A stretch of DNA of 64,000 nucleotides from Bradyrhizobium guangdongense (lineage in GTDB: Bacteria > Pseudomonadota > Alphaproteobacteria > Rhizobiales > Xanthobacteraceae). How positions within the stretch are numbered: position 1 is the first letter of the stretch; each line of letters starts with the position of its first letter. Position numbers and translations under genes: made by a program. The stretch is from the NCBI RefSeq assembly GCF_004114975.1, contig NZ_CP030051.1:3348001-3412000 (forward strand), read 5' to 3'. Positions 26,451-35,837 of this stretch are shown here, piece by piece. Below the pieces are notes generated by a model. The model was not told where the DNA came from. It saw only the letters and a list, made by a program, of their open reading frames with translations, and did no database searches.

Positions 26451-27491
26451 TTACATCGGCTCGATGCCGATCTTCTTAATGATCCCGGCCCACTTCGCTG
26501 TCTCAAAGGTCATGTAATCCGCAAGGCCTTTGGAGTCCATCACCAGCGGCTCGGCGCCCTGCTCGACGAAGAGCGCGCGCACCTTCGGATCGTTCACGGC
26601 ATCGACCATCGCCTTGTAAAGCTTGTCGATCACGGCTTTGTCGGTGTTCGCTGGCGCAAGCAGCGCGAGCCAGGCCGCGCTCTCGTAATTCTTCAGGCCC
26701 GCCTCCGCCGCAGTCGGCACATCGGGCAGCGCCGTCATGCGCTTGTCGCTGGCCACCGCGAGCGGGCGCGCATCGCCGCTCTTGATCAGGCCGAGGACGT
26801 TGGGCAGCAGCTGGAAACCGAGCGGCACCTGGCCTGCGATGAAGTCCGGCGTGTAAGCGGCGATGTTGCGATAGGGAACATGCGTGAGCTCGGTCCCCGT
26901 GAGCTGCTCGAAATAGGCGGCCGACAGATGCTGCGACGAGCCGACGCCGACCGTGCCGTAGTTCAGCTCGCGCGGATGCTCTTTGGCGTAATCGATCAGC
27001 TCGCCCAGCGATTTCGGCGGCAGCTTCGAATTGATCACGATCACATTCGGAAGCATCGCGAACAGGCCGATCGGTGCGAGATCCCTGAGCGGATCGTAAG
27101 GAAGCTCCTTGTAGAGCGACTTGTTCGCGGCCAGCGGGCCGGAGGTGCTCATCAGCAGCGTATAGCCGTCCGGCGCCGCATGCGCCGCGGCCGCCGTGCC
27201 GATATTGCCGCCGGCACCGGGACGATTGTCGACCACAAAGGCCTGCCCCAGCGACGTCGACATGCGATTGAGCAGGATGCGGGTGATGACGTCGCTGGCG
27301 CTGCCGCCGGCAAAGGGCACCAGCACCTGGACCGGACGGGCTGGATAGTCCTGCGCCTGCGCAGGACACAGCCCTATGGCGGCGAAGGCCGCGAATGCGC
27401 CGGACGACAGCAAAGACCTGCGGCTGGGGTGAAAGCCGTTCGCGCGCCGCGCTGCGCTGACCGTGATCTTGCTGCGATCGAACCGTGTCAT
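26451..27491 (-). CDS. Bug/TctC-family periplasmic solute-binding protein
   Basis: A 346-residue extracytoplasmic binding protein of the tripartite tricarboxylate transporter (TctC/Bug) family. The N-terminal export signal has twin arginines (S-R-R-S-L-L) and cuts near A-Q-A-Q-D. Family features follow: Y-P-x-R-P-V-Q-V-L-V-P-F-A-G-G, D-N-R-P-G-A-G-G-N-I-G and the T-H-V-P-Y region. No tctA/tctB membrane genes are adjacent, so it is an orphan binding protein, as is common in this family. The next gene upstream, in the same direction, is a LysR regulator. Its ligand may be the aromatic or carboxylic acid handled by the neighbouring ubiX-ubiD pair, which is inference. Confidence 0.92.
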   Translation of the reverse strand: MTRFDRSKITVSAARRANGFHPSRRSLLSSGAFAAFAAIGLCPAQAQDYPARPVQVLVPFAGGSASDVITRILLNRMSTSLGQAFVVDNRPGAGGNIGTAAAAHAAPDGYTLLMSTSGPLAANKSLYKELPYDPLRDLAPIGLFAMLPNVIVINSKLPPKSLGELIDYAKEHPRELNYGTVGVGSSQHLSAAYFEQLTGTELTHVPYRNIAAYTPDFIAGQVPLGFQLLPNVLGLIKSGDARPLAVASDKRMTALPDVPTAAEAGLKNYESAAWLALLAPANTDKAVIDKLYKAMVDAVNDPKVRALFVEQGAEPLVMDSKGLADYMTFETAKWAGIIKKIGIEPM

Positions 27492-27719
27492 CTCGGACTG
27501 GATCTCCCGATTGCGTCTCGTTCTGCAAGACCTGGGATCATCAGGGAGAGAAATCGTCGGATGCGGGCCAGGTTCGCGAGCTTCTGCGCCTGGAGCGTAA
27601 TGAGCGGCTCGCTGCCGCCGTCATGCCAGCCGGTCTCAAAACTTACCAAGGCGTCTCATTTTGCGGCGGCCGCGACAGTTTGCCCGTGCGGGCCGAGCGA
27701 GCCCCGATCTCGATCGGCT

Positions 27720-28694
27720 CTAACCGGCGCGATTCCGTGGTGCCTTGCGCGAGGGCGAGCTTGCGCGGCGGGAAGCAGGCTCGACGAATTCCCTCGCCAC
27801 GAAAGCTGCTTGCGCAAGATCGTGGCTGATGACGTCGAGCACGGCCTTCGCCGCGACCGATACTGCGCGGCGCGGGTGATGCACCCAGGCAATCGAACGC
27901 ACGATCCGTTGTTCATCGAAGCGATGCGCCCTGATAGTCCCGTTGGCGAGCGACTGCCGGAGCGCGATGGTCGGCAGCACCGTCACGAAGTCGGTGGTCG
28001 CGATCACGTCGCAGAGCGCAGGCAGCGTATCGAGCTCGAGCCGTGGGCGCAGGTCGATGCCGATGGCGGCGGCGTGCTCGTCGAGGATCAGGCGCAGACC
28101 GTGCCGCTTCGACGGCAGCACGAGATCGAAGCTGGCGATGTGGTCGAAACGCAGCTTGGCAGGCGGCCGGATCGGGCCGTCGTTCCGGCAGGCGAATACC
28201 ATCTCCTCGTCCATGACGTGATGCGCGGCCAGCGGCGTCTTGCGGCGCGGCACGTTGATCAGCGCGAAATCGAGTTGGCCGGTGTTGACCCAGTCGACCA
28301 GCGTCTCGGTGTAGCCCTCGCAGACCGACAGTGTGATCTCGGGATAGCGGCTGGCGACGGTCGCCGACGACCTCGCCATCGTGCTTTGCGCCACCGAGGT
28401 GATGAGGCCGACCGAGACGCGGCCCGAGATGCGCCCGCCGAGCTGCGCCATTTCCTGTCGCGCATACTCGGCATCGCGCACGATCGGAGCCGTCAGCCGC
28501 ACCAGCGCCTCGCCGGCGCTGGTCAGCGTCATGCCCTGGACGCTGCGGTCGAACAGCTTTTGGCCAAGCTCGGCCTCGAGCTTTGCGATCTGCATGCTCA
28601 GCGCCGGCTGCACGATGTTGAGCTGGCGGGCCGCGCGGGTGACGTTCTTCTCCTCGGCCAGGCATAGGAAATATTGCATCTGCCTGAGTTCCAC
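27720..28694 (-). CDS. LysR-family transcriptional regulator
   Basis: A 324-residue LTTR with an N-terminal winged helix (residues 1-60: L-R-Q-M-Q-Y-F-L-C-L-A-E-E-K-N-V-T-R-A-A, then Q-P-A-L-S-M-Q-I). The effector domain follows, with G-R-V-S-V-G-L at the start of the type 2 periplasmic-binding fold. It is divergent from ubiX and a near-perfect palindrome lies between them (28734-28757), so it probably controls ubiX-ubiD and itself. A short Arg/Ser-rich C-terminal tail is unusual but not unique. Confidence 0.93.
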   Translation of the reverse strand: MELRQMQYFLCLAEEKNVTRAARQLNIVQPALSMQIAKLEAELGQKLFDRSVQGMTLTSAGEALVRLTAPIVRDAEYARQEMAQLGGRISGRVSVGLITSVAQSTMARSSATVASRYPEITLSVCEGYTETLVDWVNTGQLDFALINVPRRKTPLAAHHVMDEEMVFACRNDGPIRPPAKLRFDHIASFDLVLPSKRHGLRLILDEHAAAIGIDLRPRLELDTLPALCDVIATTDFVTVLPTIALRQSLANGTIRAHRFDEQRIVRSIAWVHHPRRAVSVAAKAVLDVISHDLAQAAFVAREFVEPASRRASSPSRKAPRNRAG

Positions 28695-28733
28695 TGGGCC
28701 TGTACTCCGGTCTGCCTGAGGTCATCATTTCAG

Positions 28734-28757
28734 ATGATCGATTATATAATCAATCAT
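28734..28757. promoter_or_regulatory. probable LysR operator
   Basis: A 24-bp palindrome centred on GATTATATAATC (perfect 12-bp core) with outer arms ATGATC/AATCAT that differ at one position. It lies 40 bp from the LysR start and 91 bp from the ubiX start, the normal place for a divergent LTTR operator. Confidence 0.6.
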
Positions 28758-28847
28758 TATTTGTGGTGATGGTTGCCATTGCCTAGGCTTGCGCGAACGA
28801 CCGTGGCCTGCGGCAGCCGCGCGATCCACCGGAGCAAAACCAAAGAT

Positions 28848-29468
28848 ATGCAGGACACCACGCCTAAGCGGATGATCATCGGTATTTCCGGCGCCTCGGG
28901 CGTCACCTATGGCGTGCGCCTGCTCGAGCTTCTGCGCAATGCCGGCGTCGAAACCCACCTGGTGATGTCGAAGACCGCCGAGCAGACCTTTGCCTACGAG
29001 ACGGACCTGAAGATCGCGGAGGTGAGGGCGCTCGCCAATGTCAACCATGCCATCGACGACATGGCCTCCGCTATCTCCAGTGGCTCGTTCCGCACCGCCG
29101 GCATGATCGTGGCACCCTGCTCGATGCGCTCGATGTCCGAGATCGCCTCGGGCGTCACCACGACGCTGCTGACCCGGGCCGCCGACGTCGTGCTCAAGGA
29201 GCGCCGTCGCCTCGTGCTGATGGTGCGCGAGACCCCGCTGCACACCGGGCATCTCCGGACGATGACGGCCCTCTCGGAGATCGGCGCGATCATCGCGCCG
29301 CCCTTGCCGGCTTTCTACGCCAGGCCCGAAAGCCTCGACGACATGGTCGAGCACACCGTCGGCCGCGTGCTCGACCTCTACGACATCGATATCGGCGTGG
29401 TGCGCCGCTGGGGCGAGGACGAGGCGCTCAAGCGCCGCTCGCCGTCGCTGCGCAAGATCGCGCCTTGA
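28848..29468 (+). CDS. ubiX: UbiX-type flavin prenyltransferase
   Basis: A 206-residue UbiX/Pad1 family protein. It attaches a dimethylallyl group to FMN to make prenyl-FMN, the cofactor of UbiD decarboxylases. Family motifs visible are the FMN-binding G-I-S-G-A-S-G-V-T-Y-G near the N-terminus, P-C-S-M-R-S-M in the middle and V-R-E-T-P-L-H. ATG 28848 (GGAGC upstream) gives a standard N-terminus; the frame is open from 28773. It lies directly before its partner ubiD and is probably co-transcribed. It may be a pathway-specific paralogue of the core ubiquinone-pathway gene. Confidence 0.93.
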   Translation: MQDTTPKRMIIGISGASGVTYGVRLLELLRNAGVETHLVMSKTAEQTFAYETDLKIAEVRALANVNHAIDDMASAISSGSFRTAGMIVAPCSMRSMSEIASGVTTTLLTRAADVVLKERRRLVLMVRETPLHTGHLRTMTALSEIGAIIAPPLPAFYARPESLDDMVEHTVGRVLDLYDIDIGVVRRWGEDEALKRRSPSLRKIAP

Positions 29469-29494
29469 CCCGAACAGCCCAAGGAAAGACTGGA

Positions 29495-30916
29495 ATGCAA
29501 ATGGAGACGATTGCGAGCAAAGCGGCGAATGTGCCCGCCGATCTGCGCGCCTGGCTCGCTCATCTTACCGAACGCGGCAAGCTTGCGATCGCCCGCGAGG
29601 GCATCTCGCTCACGGACGAGCTCGCCGCAATCGCCAAGCGGCTGGAGCGCGACAGCGCCGTATTGTTTCCGCGTCCCGACGGGCACGCAATCCCGGTCGT
29701 CGCCAACCTCTTTGCCGGGCGCGACTGGGTCGCCGATTCCATCGGCGTGAGCGAGGACCAGCTGCTGCCGCGGTTTCTGGCGGCCGCGAGCCATCCGCTG
29801 CCGACGCATGAGGTTGCAAGCGGCCCGGTGCAGGAGGTCGTCCATGACGACGTCGATCTGCTGCGTCAGCTTCCGGTGCCCAAGCACAATGAACGCGACA
29901 GCGGTCCCTACATCACGGCGGGCCTGCTGATCGCGCGCAATCCCAGGACCGGCGTCCAGAACGTTTCGATCCATCGCTGCCAGATCTCTGGCAAGAACCG
30001 CATCGGCGTGTTGCTGCTACCGCGGCACACCTTCTCCTATTATCGCCTCGCCGAAGAGCTGGGGCAGGCGCTGGAGATCGCGATCGTGATCGGCGCGCAT
30101 CCGGCGCTGCTGCTCGCCTCGCAGGCCATCGCCGCGCTGGACGAGGACGAGATGGCGATCGCCGGTGCGCTGCTCGGCACCCCGGTCGACGTCGTGAAGT
30201 GCCGCACCAATTCGGTCCGCGTGCCCGCTTATGCGGAGATCGTGATCGAGGGGCGCATTCTTCAGGGCGTGCGCGAGCCGGAAGGCCCGTTCGGCGAATT
30301 CCCTCAATATTATGGGCCGCGCGCCAACCGCGAGGTGATCGAGGTCGACGCGATCACGCATCGCAAGGCGCCGATCTTCCACACCATCGTCGGCGGCGGT
30401 TTCGAGCATCTGATCCTCGGCGGCGTGCCGCGCGAGGCGACGCTGCTCCAGCACCTGCGCCGCAGCTTCCCCAATGTGCTCGACGTCCGCCTCACGCGTG
30501 GCGGCACCTGCCGCTACCATCTCGCGATCAAGATCGACAAGGCCAATGACGGCGAGCCCAAGAACATCATGATGTGCGCCTTCGGCGCGCATTACGACAT
30601 CAAGCATGTGGTCGTGGTGGACAAGGACGTCGACGTCTCCTCGTCCGAGGAGATCGAATGGGCGGTGGCGACGCGCTTCCAGGCCGATCGCGACCTCATG
30701 GTCGTGTCGGGTGCGCTCGGCTCGAAGCTCGACCCGACCACCGACAATGGCATCGGCGCCAAGATGGGCCTCGATGCGACCTCGCCGCTCAGCGCGCCCG
30801 AGCTGGCCTTCAAGCGCATTCGGGTCAAGGGCGAGGAGGAGGTCGATCTTGCCGCGGCCTTGCAGGCCGATCCAGGCGCCGCGGTCACGCAATTGCTTGC
30901 GGAGACGCGCGCATGA
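29495..30916 (+). CDS. UbiD-family (de)carboxylase
   Basis: A 473-residue prenyl-FMN-dependent decarboxylase. The N-terminal domain, the central split-barrel with P-Y-I-T-A-G and I-H-R-C-Q, and the acidic cofactor/metal region R-E-P-E-G-P-F-G-E-F-P (the family's catalytic Glu set) are seen. The C-terminal domain carries D-V-D-V-S-S. The enzyme class interconverts aromatic or unsaturated acids with their decarboxylated products. ATG 29495 (AAGGAAAG upstream) is preferred to the TTG at 29465 that overlaps the ubiX stop. With LysR, UbiX and a Bug binding protein beside it, a catabolic aromatic acid is the likely substrate rather than the ubiquinone precursor. Confidence 0.92.
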   Translation: MQMETIASKAANVPADLRAWLAHLTERGKLAIAREGISLTDELAAIAKRLERDSAVLFPRPDGHAIPVVANLFAGRDWVADSIGVSEDQLLPRFLAAASHPLPTHEVASGPVQEVVHDDVDLLRQLPVPKHNERDSGPYITAGLLIARNPRTGVQNVSIHRCQISGKNRIGVLLLPRHTFSYYRLAEELGQALEIAIVIGAHPALLLASQAIAALDEDEMAIAGALLGTPVDVVKCRTNSVRVPAYAEIVIEGRILQGVREPEGPFGEFPQYYGPRANREVIEVDAITHRKAPIFHTIVGGGFEHLILGGVPREATLLQHLRRSFPNVLDVRLTRGGTCRYHLAIKIDKANDGEPKNIMMCAFGAHYDIKHVVVVDKDVDVSSSEEIEWAVATRFQADRDLMVVSGALGSKLDPTTDNGIGAKMGLDATSPLSAPELAFKRIRVKGEEEVDLAAALQADPGAAVTQLLAETRA

Positions 30917-31040
30917 GCCGGCGACCGGCTCCCGGCAGCTTGCGTCCGTTTCCGCGATTGGAATATGTAGCTGACGCTGCTTATAGTGCCGCGCCAAACG
31001 GCCAATCGTTTTGCAGTGCAAAGATGGGAGGAAGGAACTG

Positions 31041-31880
31041 ATGTCGACGGCCCTGCGCATCGCTCATGGCGCTTTCGGCAGGGTCGCTCTGCTCGACATG
31101 GACCGGTCGCTGGTCCGTCATGCCCATCATCATTGCCACGTCCTGCTCAAGGTCGAGGGCGCCGACACGCAGTTCATGGTCGGCGATCAGGTCACGCCGC
31201 TGACCGATACGGCCGCAGTGCTGGTCGATGGTTGGAAGCCGCATGCCTATGTGCACGACGCCAATCGTCCGCGCACGCTGATCATGGCGCTCTATATCGA
31301 GCCGGAATGGCTGAAGGAGTTCCGCCCGGGATGGGCCGCGAGCGGTGCGCCCGGCTTTTTCGAGCGGCCCTCGGGCGAGGTGTCGCCGCGTATTCGCCAG
31401 CTCACGCTGCATCTGGCGGCCGAGATGATGGCCAATCCGGACGCGGTGCGGACCCACGAGCAGACGCTGTCGGACCTGATGATCGCGGTGATCGAGCGCT
31501 TCACGCCTTGGCGCAGCTTTCCGATCTCGATCCGGGGCATGAGCGCGGTGAGCTGCGACTGGCGCATCCGCCGCGCAATGGATGCGATGCTCGTGCAGGA
31601 TTCCTACGGCAGCGTCGATCAGTTCGTGAAGCGCGCGGGGCTCTCGCGCGCGCAGTTCTTCCGCCTGTTCGAGACCTCGCTCGGCGTCTCGCCAAAGATC
31701 TATCTCAACGTCGTCCGCATGGAGCGCGCGCTCGATGCCGTCATGCGCGAGGACACGCCGCTCGGCGAGCTCAGCGAGCGCTTTGGTTTTCCTGAGCCGG
31801 CGCACTTCACGCGCTTCTTCCGCGATCATGCCGGCGTCAGTCCGCGCGAATTTCGCAACGTCTCGCGCCTCGCGGGCTGA
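31041..31880 (+). CDS. AraC-family transcriptional regulator
   Basis: A 279-residue regulator with an N-terminal cupin-like sensing domain (H-A-H-H-H-C-H-V-L-L early, residues about 20-95) and a C-terminal double helix-turn-helix (R-A-G-L-S-R-A-Q-F-F-R-L-F and R-F-G-F-P-E-P-A-H-F-T-R-F-F). A strong ribosome site (GGGAGGAAGGAACTG) fixes the ATG. It lies between ubiD and the molybdenum hydroxylase operon, all on the plus strand, and is the natural candidate to control that operon. The effector may be the aromatic acid. Confidence 0.93.
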   Translation: MSTALRIAHGAFGRVALLDMDRSLVRHAHHHCHVLLKVEGADTQFMVGDQVTPLTDTAAVLVDGWKPHAYVHDANRPRTLIMALYIEPEWLKEFRPGWAASGAPGFFERPSGEVSPRIRQLTLHLAAEMMANPDAVRTHEQTLSDLMIAVIERFTPWRSFPISIRGMSAVSCDWRIRRAMDAMLVQDSYGSVDQFVKRAGLSRAQFFRLFETSLGVSPKIYLNVVRMERALDAVMREDTPLGELSERFGFPEPAHFTRFFRDHAGVSPREFRNVSRLAG

Positions 31881-32022
31881 GTCTCGCCGCCGATATTGCG
31901 CTGCACGCGCTCGAATGAGACGATTTGGTAAGTCGTGAGAGCGGGCGGTATGGCCCGCGCAGCCCCTGTCCTGACAAGTGTCGCCGTCGCGTCAAAGAAC
32001 GCGTCGGGAGGTATGCCGGGAC

Positions 32023-35000
32023 ATGTTGCAGGCGGTCAGATCCGCAAATCCGGAAAGTGGCCATGAACCGTGGGTCGGACGCTCGATCGAGCGTGTCGAG
32101 GATGCCGCGCTGCTCTCTGGCCGCGGCCGTTTCATCGACGATCTCGGCGTCGCGCCCGGCACGCTGCACGCGGCGATTCTGCGCTCGCCGCACGCGCACG
32201 CCGATATTGTTTCGATCGATGCCGAGGCGGCCAGGCGCTCGCCGGGCGTTGCTGCGGTTCTGATCGGCAGCGACGTCAAGGCCGTCACCACGAGTCTCGT
32301 CGTCGGCGTCAAGGCGTCGGTGGAATGCTGGCCGATCGCGGTGGACCGCGTGCGCTATGTCGGCGAGCCCGTCGCCGTGGTCGTCGCGACCGACCGCGCC
32401 CGCGCCGAGGATGCGGCGGAGCTGATCAACGTCGAATATCGCCCACGCGGGGCCGTGGTCGATCCGCTGGGCGCACTCGCCCCCGGCGCGGCCGTGCTGC
32501 ATGACGGCTTTCCCGGCAATCTCGCCAGCGACCGCGCCTTTCGCTACGGCGATCCGGAAAAAGCCTTTGCGAATGCGCCGCACCGCTTTTCCATCGGCAT
32601 CAAATATCCGCGCAATTCTTGCACGCCGATCGAGACCTATGGTGTCGTCGCCTCGCATGATGCCGGCGAGGACGCCTATGAGGTGCTCGCCAACTTCCAG
32701 GGCCCGTTCAGCATCCACACGGTGATCGCGCGTGCGCTGAAAGTGCCGGGCAACCGGCTGCGGCTGCGCACGCCGCCGGATTCCGGCGGCAGCTTCGGTG
32801 TCAAACAGGGCGTATTTCCCTATATCGTGCTGATCGCCGCCGCCGCGCGCGTCACGGGGCGGCCGGTGAAATGGATTGAGGATCGGCTCGAGCATCTCAC
32901 CGCATCGGTGTCGGCGACCAACCGCGCGACGACGCTGTCGGCGGCGGTCGCGGCCGACGGAAGGATCCTCGCGCTCGATTGGGACCAGGTCGAGGATTGC
33001 GGTGCTCATCTGCGTGCCCCCGAGCCGGCGACGCTCTACCGCATGCACGGCAATTTGACCGGCGCCTATGACATTCGCCACGTCAAGGTGCGCAACCGCG
33101 TCGTCGTCACCAACAAGACACCGACCGGTCTCAACCGCGGCTTCGGTGGGCCGCAAGTCTATTTCGCGCTGGAACGATTGGTTCAGAGGATCGCCACAAG
33201 CCTCGGCCTCGATCCGCTCGACGTCATCAAGCGCAACCTGATCGACGCCGGGGTATTTCCCTATCGCACCGCGACCGGTGCCTTGCTGGACTCAGGCAAC
33301 TACCAGGAGGCCGTCGCGCGCGCGGTCGAGCAGGGCCGTCTTGCCGAACTGAAAGCGCGGCGCGACAAGGCGCGGGCGCAGGGGCGGCTCTACGGCATCG
33401 GCTTCACCGCCGTGGTCGAGCCCAGCGTCTCCAACATGGGCTACATCACCACGGTGCTGACGGCGGCCGAGCGTCGCAAGGCCGGGCCGAAGAACGGCGC
33501 GCAGGCAACGGCAACCGTCGGCCTCGATCCCGTCGGCAGTGTCACCGTTCACGTCGCCTCGGTGCCGCAGGGGCAGGGCCATCGCACCGTGCTGTCCCAA
33601 GTCGTCGCCGACGTCTTCGGCCTTCAGCCCAAGGACATCCGTGTCAATACCGAGATCGACACGGCCAAGGATGCCTGGTCGATCGCGTCGGGCAACTACG
33701 CCAGCCGTTTTGCCGCAGCCGTGGCAGGCACCGCGAAGCTCGCCGCCGAACGCGTCGCTGGCCGTCTCGCCCGCATCGCGGCGAGCCAGCTCAATGTCGA
33801 GGCCGCCGACATCGTGTTCGCGAACGGCTTTGTTGCCTCGAAGCACAATCCGGAGAACCGGATCGCGTTCTCCCGCGTTGCCGCGCTTAGCCATTGGTCT
33901 CCGGGCTCGCTGCCCGATGATGCCGGGCAGACCATCCGCGAGACCGTGTTCTGGACGCCGCCTGAGCTGACGCCGCCCGACGACGAGGACCGCATCAACT
34001 CCTCGCTCTGCCACGGTTTCATCTTCGATTTCTGCGGCGTTGAGATCGACCCGGTCACGCTGGAGACGCGGATCGATCGCTACGTGACCATGCACGACTG
34101 CGGCACGATCCTGCATCCCGGCATGGTCAACGGCCAGATCCGCGGCGGCTTCGCCCAGGCGCTCGGGGCTGCGCTCCTCGAGGAATATGCCTACGCCGCG
34201 GACGGCAGCTTCCTGACGGGAACGCTCGCCGACTACCTGCTGCCGACGGCGACGGACGTGCCGGAGCCCGAGATCTTCCACATGGAGACGCCGTCGCCGT
34301 TCACGCCGCTCGGCGCCAAGGGCGTTGGCGAAGGCAATTGCATGTCGACGCCCGTTTGCCTCGCTAATGCGGTCGCGGATGCGCTCGGCGTTGCCGACGT
34401 TACGCTGCCTCTTGTGCCCGCGCGGCTCGCTGAACTGGTGCGGGGCGCCGAGCCGCCGCCGCCCGCAGGCGGCGCGACCGCTGCGCTCGTGCGCAAGGGT
34501 GACCGCCGGCTGCGCGGCGAGGGAGCGGCGTCGGTGAAGGGCGGGCCCGAGCAGGTCTGGGCGATGCTGCTCGATCCCGCGACGCTGCAATCTGTCATTC
34601 CCGGCTGCCAGAGAGTCGACAAAGTCACCGAGACGCATTTCCGCGCCGACGTGACGCTCGGCATCGGCCCGGTCACCGGCCGCTATCGCGCCGACGTCGA
34701 ACTGTTCGATCTCGATCCGCCACGCGCGGTCACCCTGCGCGGCAGCGCCACCGGCGCGCTCGGGTTTGGCAGCGCCGAGGGACGCATCACGCTTGTGTCT
34801 GATGGCAACGGCGGAACGACGCTGACCTACAACTATGACGCCGCCATCGGTGGCAAGGTCGCCAGCATCGGCGGCCGCCTGCTCGACGGCGCGACCCGCG
34901 TGATCATCGGCCAATTCTTCACCGCGCTGGCCCGCAAGGCCGGCGGTGGCGGCGCAGCGGGCGGCGGCTTCTCGCTGTTCGCACTGCTGGCGAAGGCGGC

Positions 35001-35025
35001 CGGCCTGTTCGGGGGCCGTCGATGA
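32023..35025 (+). CDS. xanthine-dehydrogenase-family molybdopterin subunit fused to a CoxG-like domain
   Basis: A 1,000-residue large subunit of a three-part molybdenum hydroxylase. Aldehyde oxidase/xanthine dehydrogenase domains fill residues 1 to about 800, including G-G-S-F-G-V-K, G-L-N-R-G-F-G-G-P-Q at the Mo site and the catalytic Glu in G-A-K-G-V-G-E-G-N. The position of the CO-dehydrogenase active-site Cys loop is not AYRCSFR, so this is not form I CODH. The last 170 residues (from about 829) are an SRPBCC/CoxG-like domain (R-L-R-G-E-G-A-A-S-V ... L-D-P-A-T-L-Q-S-V-I-P-G-C), normally a separate protein. The last four bases (ATGA) overlap the FAD-subunit start. ATG 32023 follows a GGGAGG. 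Confidence 0.9.
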   Translation: MLQAVRSANPESGHEPWVGRSIERVEDAALLSGRGRFIDDLGVAPGTLHAAILRSPHAHADIVSIDAEAARRSPGVAAVLIGSDVKAVTTSLVVGVKASVECWPIAVDRVRYVGEPVAVVVATDRARAEDAAELINVEYRPRGAVVDPLGALAPGAAVLHDGFPGNLASDRAFRYGDPEKAFANAPHRFSIGIKYPRNSCTPIETYGVVASHDAGEDAYEVLANFQGPFSIHTVIARALKVPGNRLRLRTPPDSGGSFGVKQGVFPYIVLIAAAARVTGRPVKWIEDRLEHLTASVSATNRATTLSAAVAADGRILALDWDQVEDCGAHLRAPEPATLYRMHGNLTGAYDIRHVKVRNRVVVTNKTPTGLNRGFGGPQVYFALERLVQRIATSLGLDPLDVIKRNLIDAGVFPYRTATGALLDSGNYQEAVARAVEQGRLAELKARRDKARAQGRLYGIGFTAVVEPSVSNMGYITTVLTAAERRKAGPKNGAQATATVGLDPVGSVTVHVASVPQGQGHRTVLSQVVADVFGLQPKDIRVNTEIDTAKDAWSIASGNYASRFAAAVAGTAKLAAERVAGRLARIAASQLNVEAADIVFANGFVASKHNPENRIAFSRVAALSHWSPGSLPDDAGQTIRETVFWTPPELTPPDDEDRINSSLCHGFIFDFCGVEIDPVTLETRIDRYVTMHDCGTILHPGMVNGQIRGGFAQALGAALLEEYAYAADGSFLTGTLADYLLPTATDVPEPEIFHMETPSPFTPLGAKGVGEGNCMSTPVCLANAVADALGVADVTLPLVPARLAELVRGAEPPPPAGGATAALVRKGDRRLRGEGAASVKGGPEQVWAMLLDPATLQSVIPGCQRVDKVTETHFRADVTLGIGPVTGRYRADVELFDLDPPRAVTLRGSATGALGFGSAEGRITLVSDGNGGTTLTYNYDAAIGGKVASIGGRLLDGATRVIIGQFFTALARKAGGGGAAGGGFSLFALLAKAAGLFGGRR

Positions 35026-35837
35026 AGCCGCCCGCATTCGACTATCTCCGCGCCGAAACCGTCGGCGACGTCCTCGACGGCCTCGCGCAGCAGGGCGGCG
35101 ATGCCAGCGTGCTCGCCGGCGGGCAGTCGCTGATGGCGATGTTGAACATGCGCCTCGCCAAGCCGAAGCTGCTGATCGACATCATGCGCATAGGAGCGCT
35201 GCGGCAGATCGAGCGGAAGGACGATGCCGTCATGATCGGCGCCGGCGTGCGGCAGGCCGATCTGCTGGCCTGGCCGGAGCTCGCCGAGTCTCTGCCGCTG
35301 GTCGCGCTGGCGCTTCCCTGGGTCGGGCACATGCAGACCCGCAGCCGCGGTACGATCTGCGGCTCGCTCGCGCATGCCGATCCCAGCGCCGAGATGCCGC
35401 TCGCACTCCTCGCCCTCGGTGGCGAGGTGCTGCTGCGCAGCGCGAAGCGCCGCCGCCGCGTCGCGGCCAAAGACTTCTTTGCCGGCATGATGTCGACCGC
35501 GCGCGCGGATGACGAACTGATCGAAGGCATTTCGCTGCCTGTCAGCAAGGGATCGCGCGTCGCCTTCCGCGAAGTCGCGCGCCGACATGGCGATTTTGCC
35601 ATCGTCGCCTGCGCCGCGATGAAGATGCCGGCGGGCGTTCGCCTCGCTGTCGGCGGGGTCGCCGACGTACCGACCGCGCGAGACTGGCCGAAGCTCGACG
35701 GCAGCGCGCTCGATGATGCCCTCAATGCCTTCGCCTACGAGCTCGGCGCCCGCGATGACGTGCACGCCACCGCGCGCTACCGCCGCGATCTCGTGCGCTC
35801 GATCGGCCGCGACTTGATCCGCGAGGTGCTGCAATGA
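35022..35837 (+). CDS. FAD-binding subunit of the molybdenum hydroxylase
   Basis: A 271-residue CoxM/XdhB-type medium subunit. The FAD-binding sequence L-A-G-G-Q-S-L and the later T-R-S-R-G-T-I-C-G-S-L-A-H-A-D-P motif are characteristic. It passes electrons from the Fe-S subunit to an acceptor through FAD. Both ends overlap neighbours by the ATGA arrangement, so all three subunits are translationally coupled. Confidence 0.93.
   Translation: MKPPAFDYLRAETVGDVLDGLAQQGGDASVLAGGQSLMAMLNMRLAKPKLLIDIMRIGALRQIERKDDAVMIGAGVRQADLLAWPELAESLPLVALALPWVGHMQTRSRGTICGSLAHADPSAEMPLALLALGGEVLLRSAKRRRRVAAKDFFAGMMSTARADDELIEGISLPVSKGSRVAFREVARRHGDFAIVACAAMKMPAGVRLAVGGVADVPTARDWPKLDGSALDDALNAFAYELGARDDVHATARYRRDLVRSIGRDLIREVLQ

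Noticed and set aside
26503..27528. Alternative minus-strand frame over the Bug-type gene
   Set aside because: The translation is an Arg/Ala-rich shadow; the neighbouring frame shows the signal peptide and TctC motifs.
33292..35037. Long open frame (about 580 codons) on the minus strand opposite the molybdenum hydroxylase
   Set aside because: It is an antisense shadow of a high-GC gene with strong homology on the plus strand; its translation is Arg/Ala/Gly-rich without any domain.
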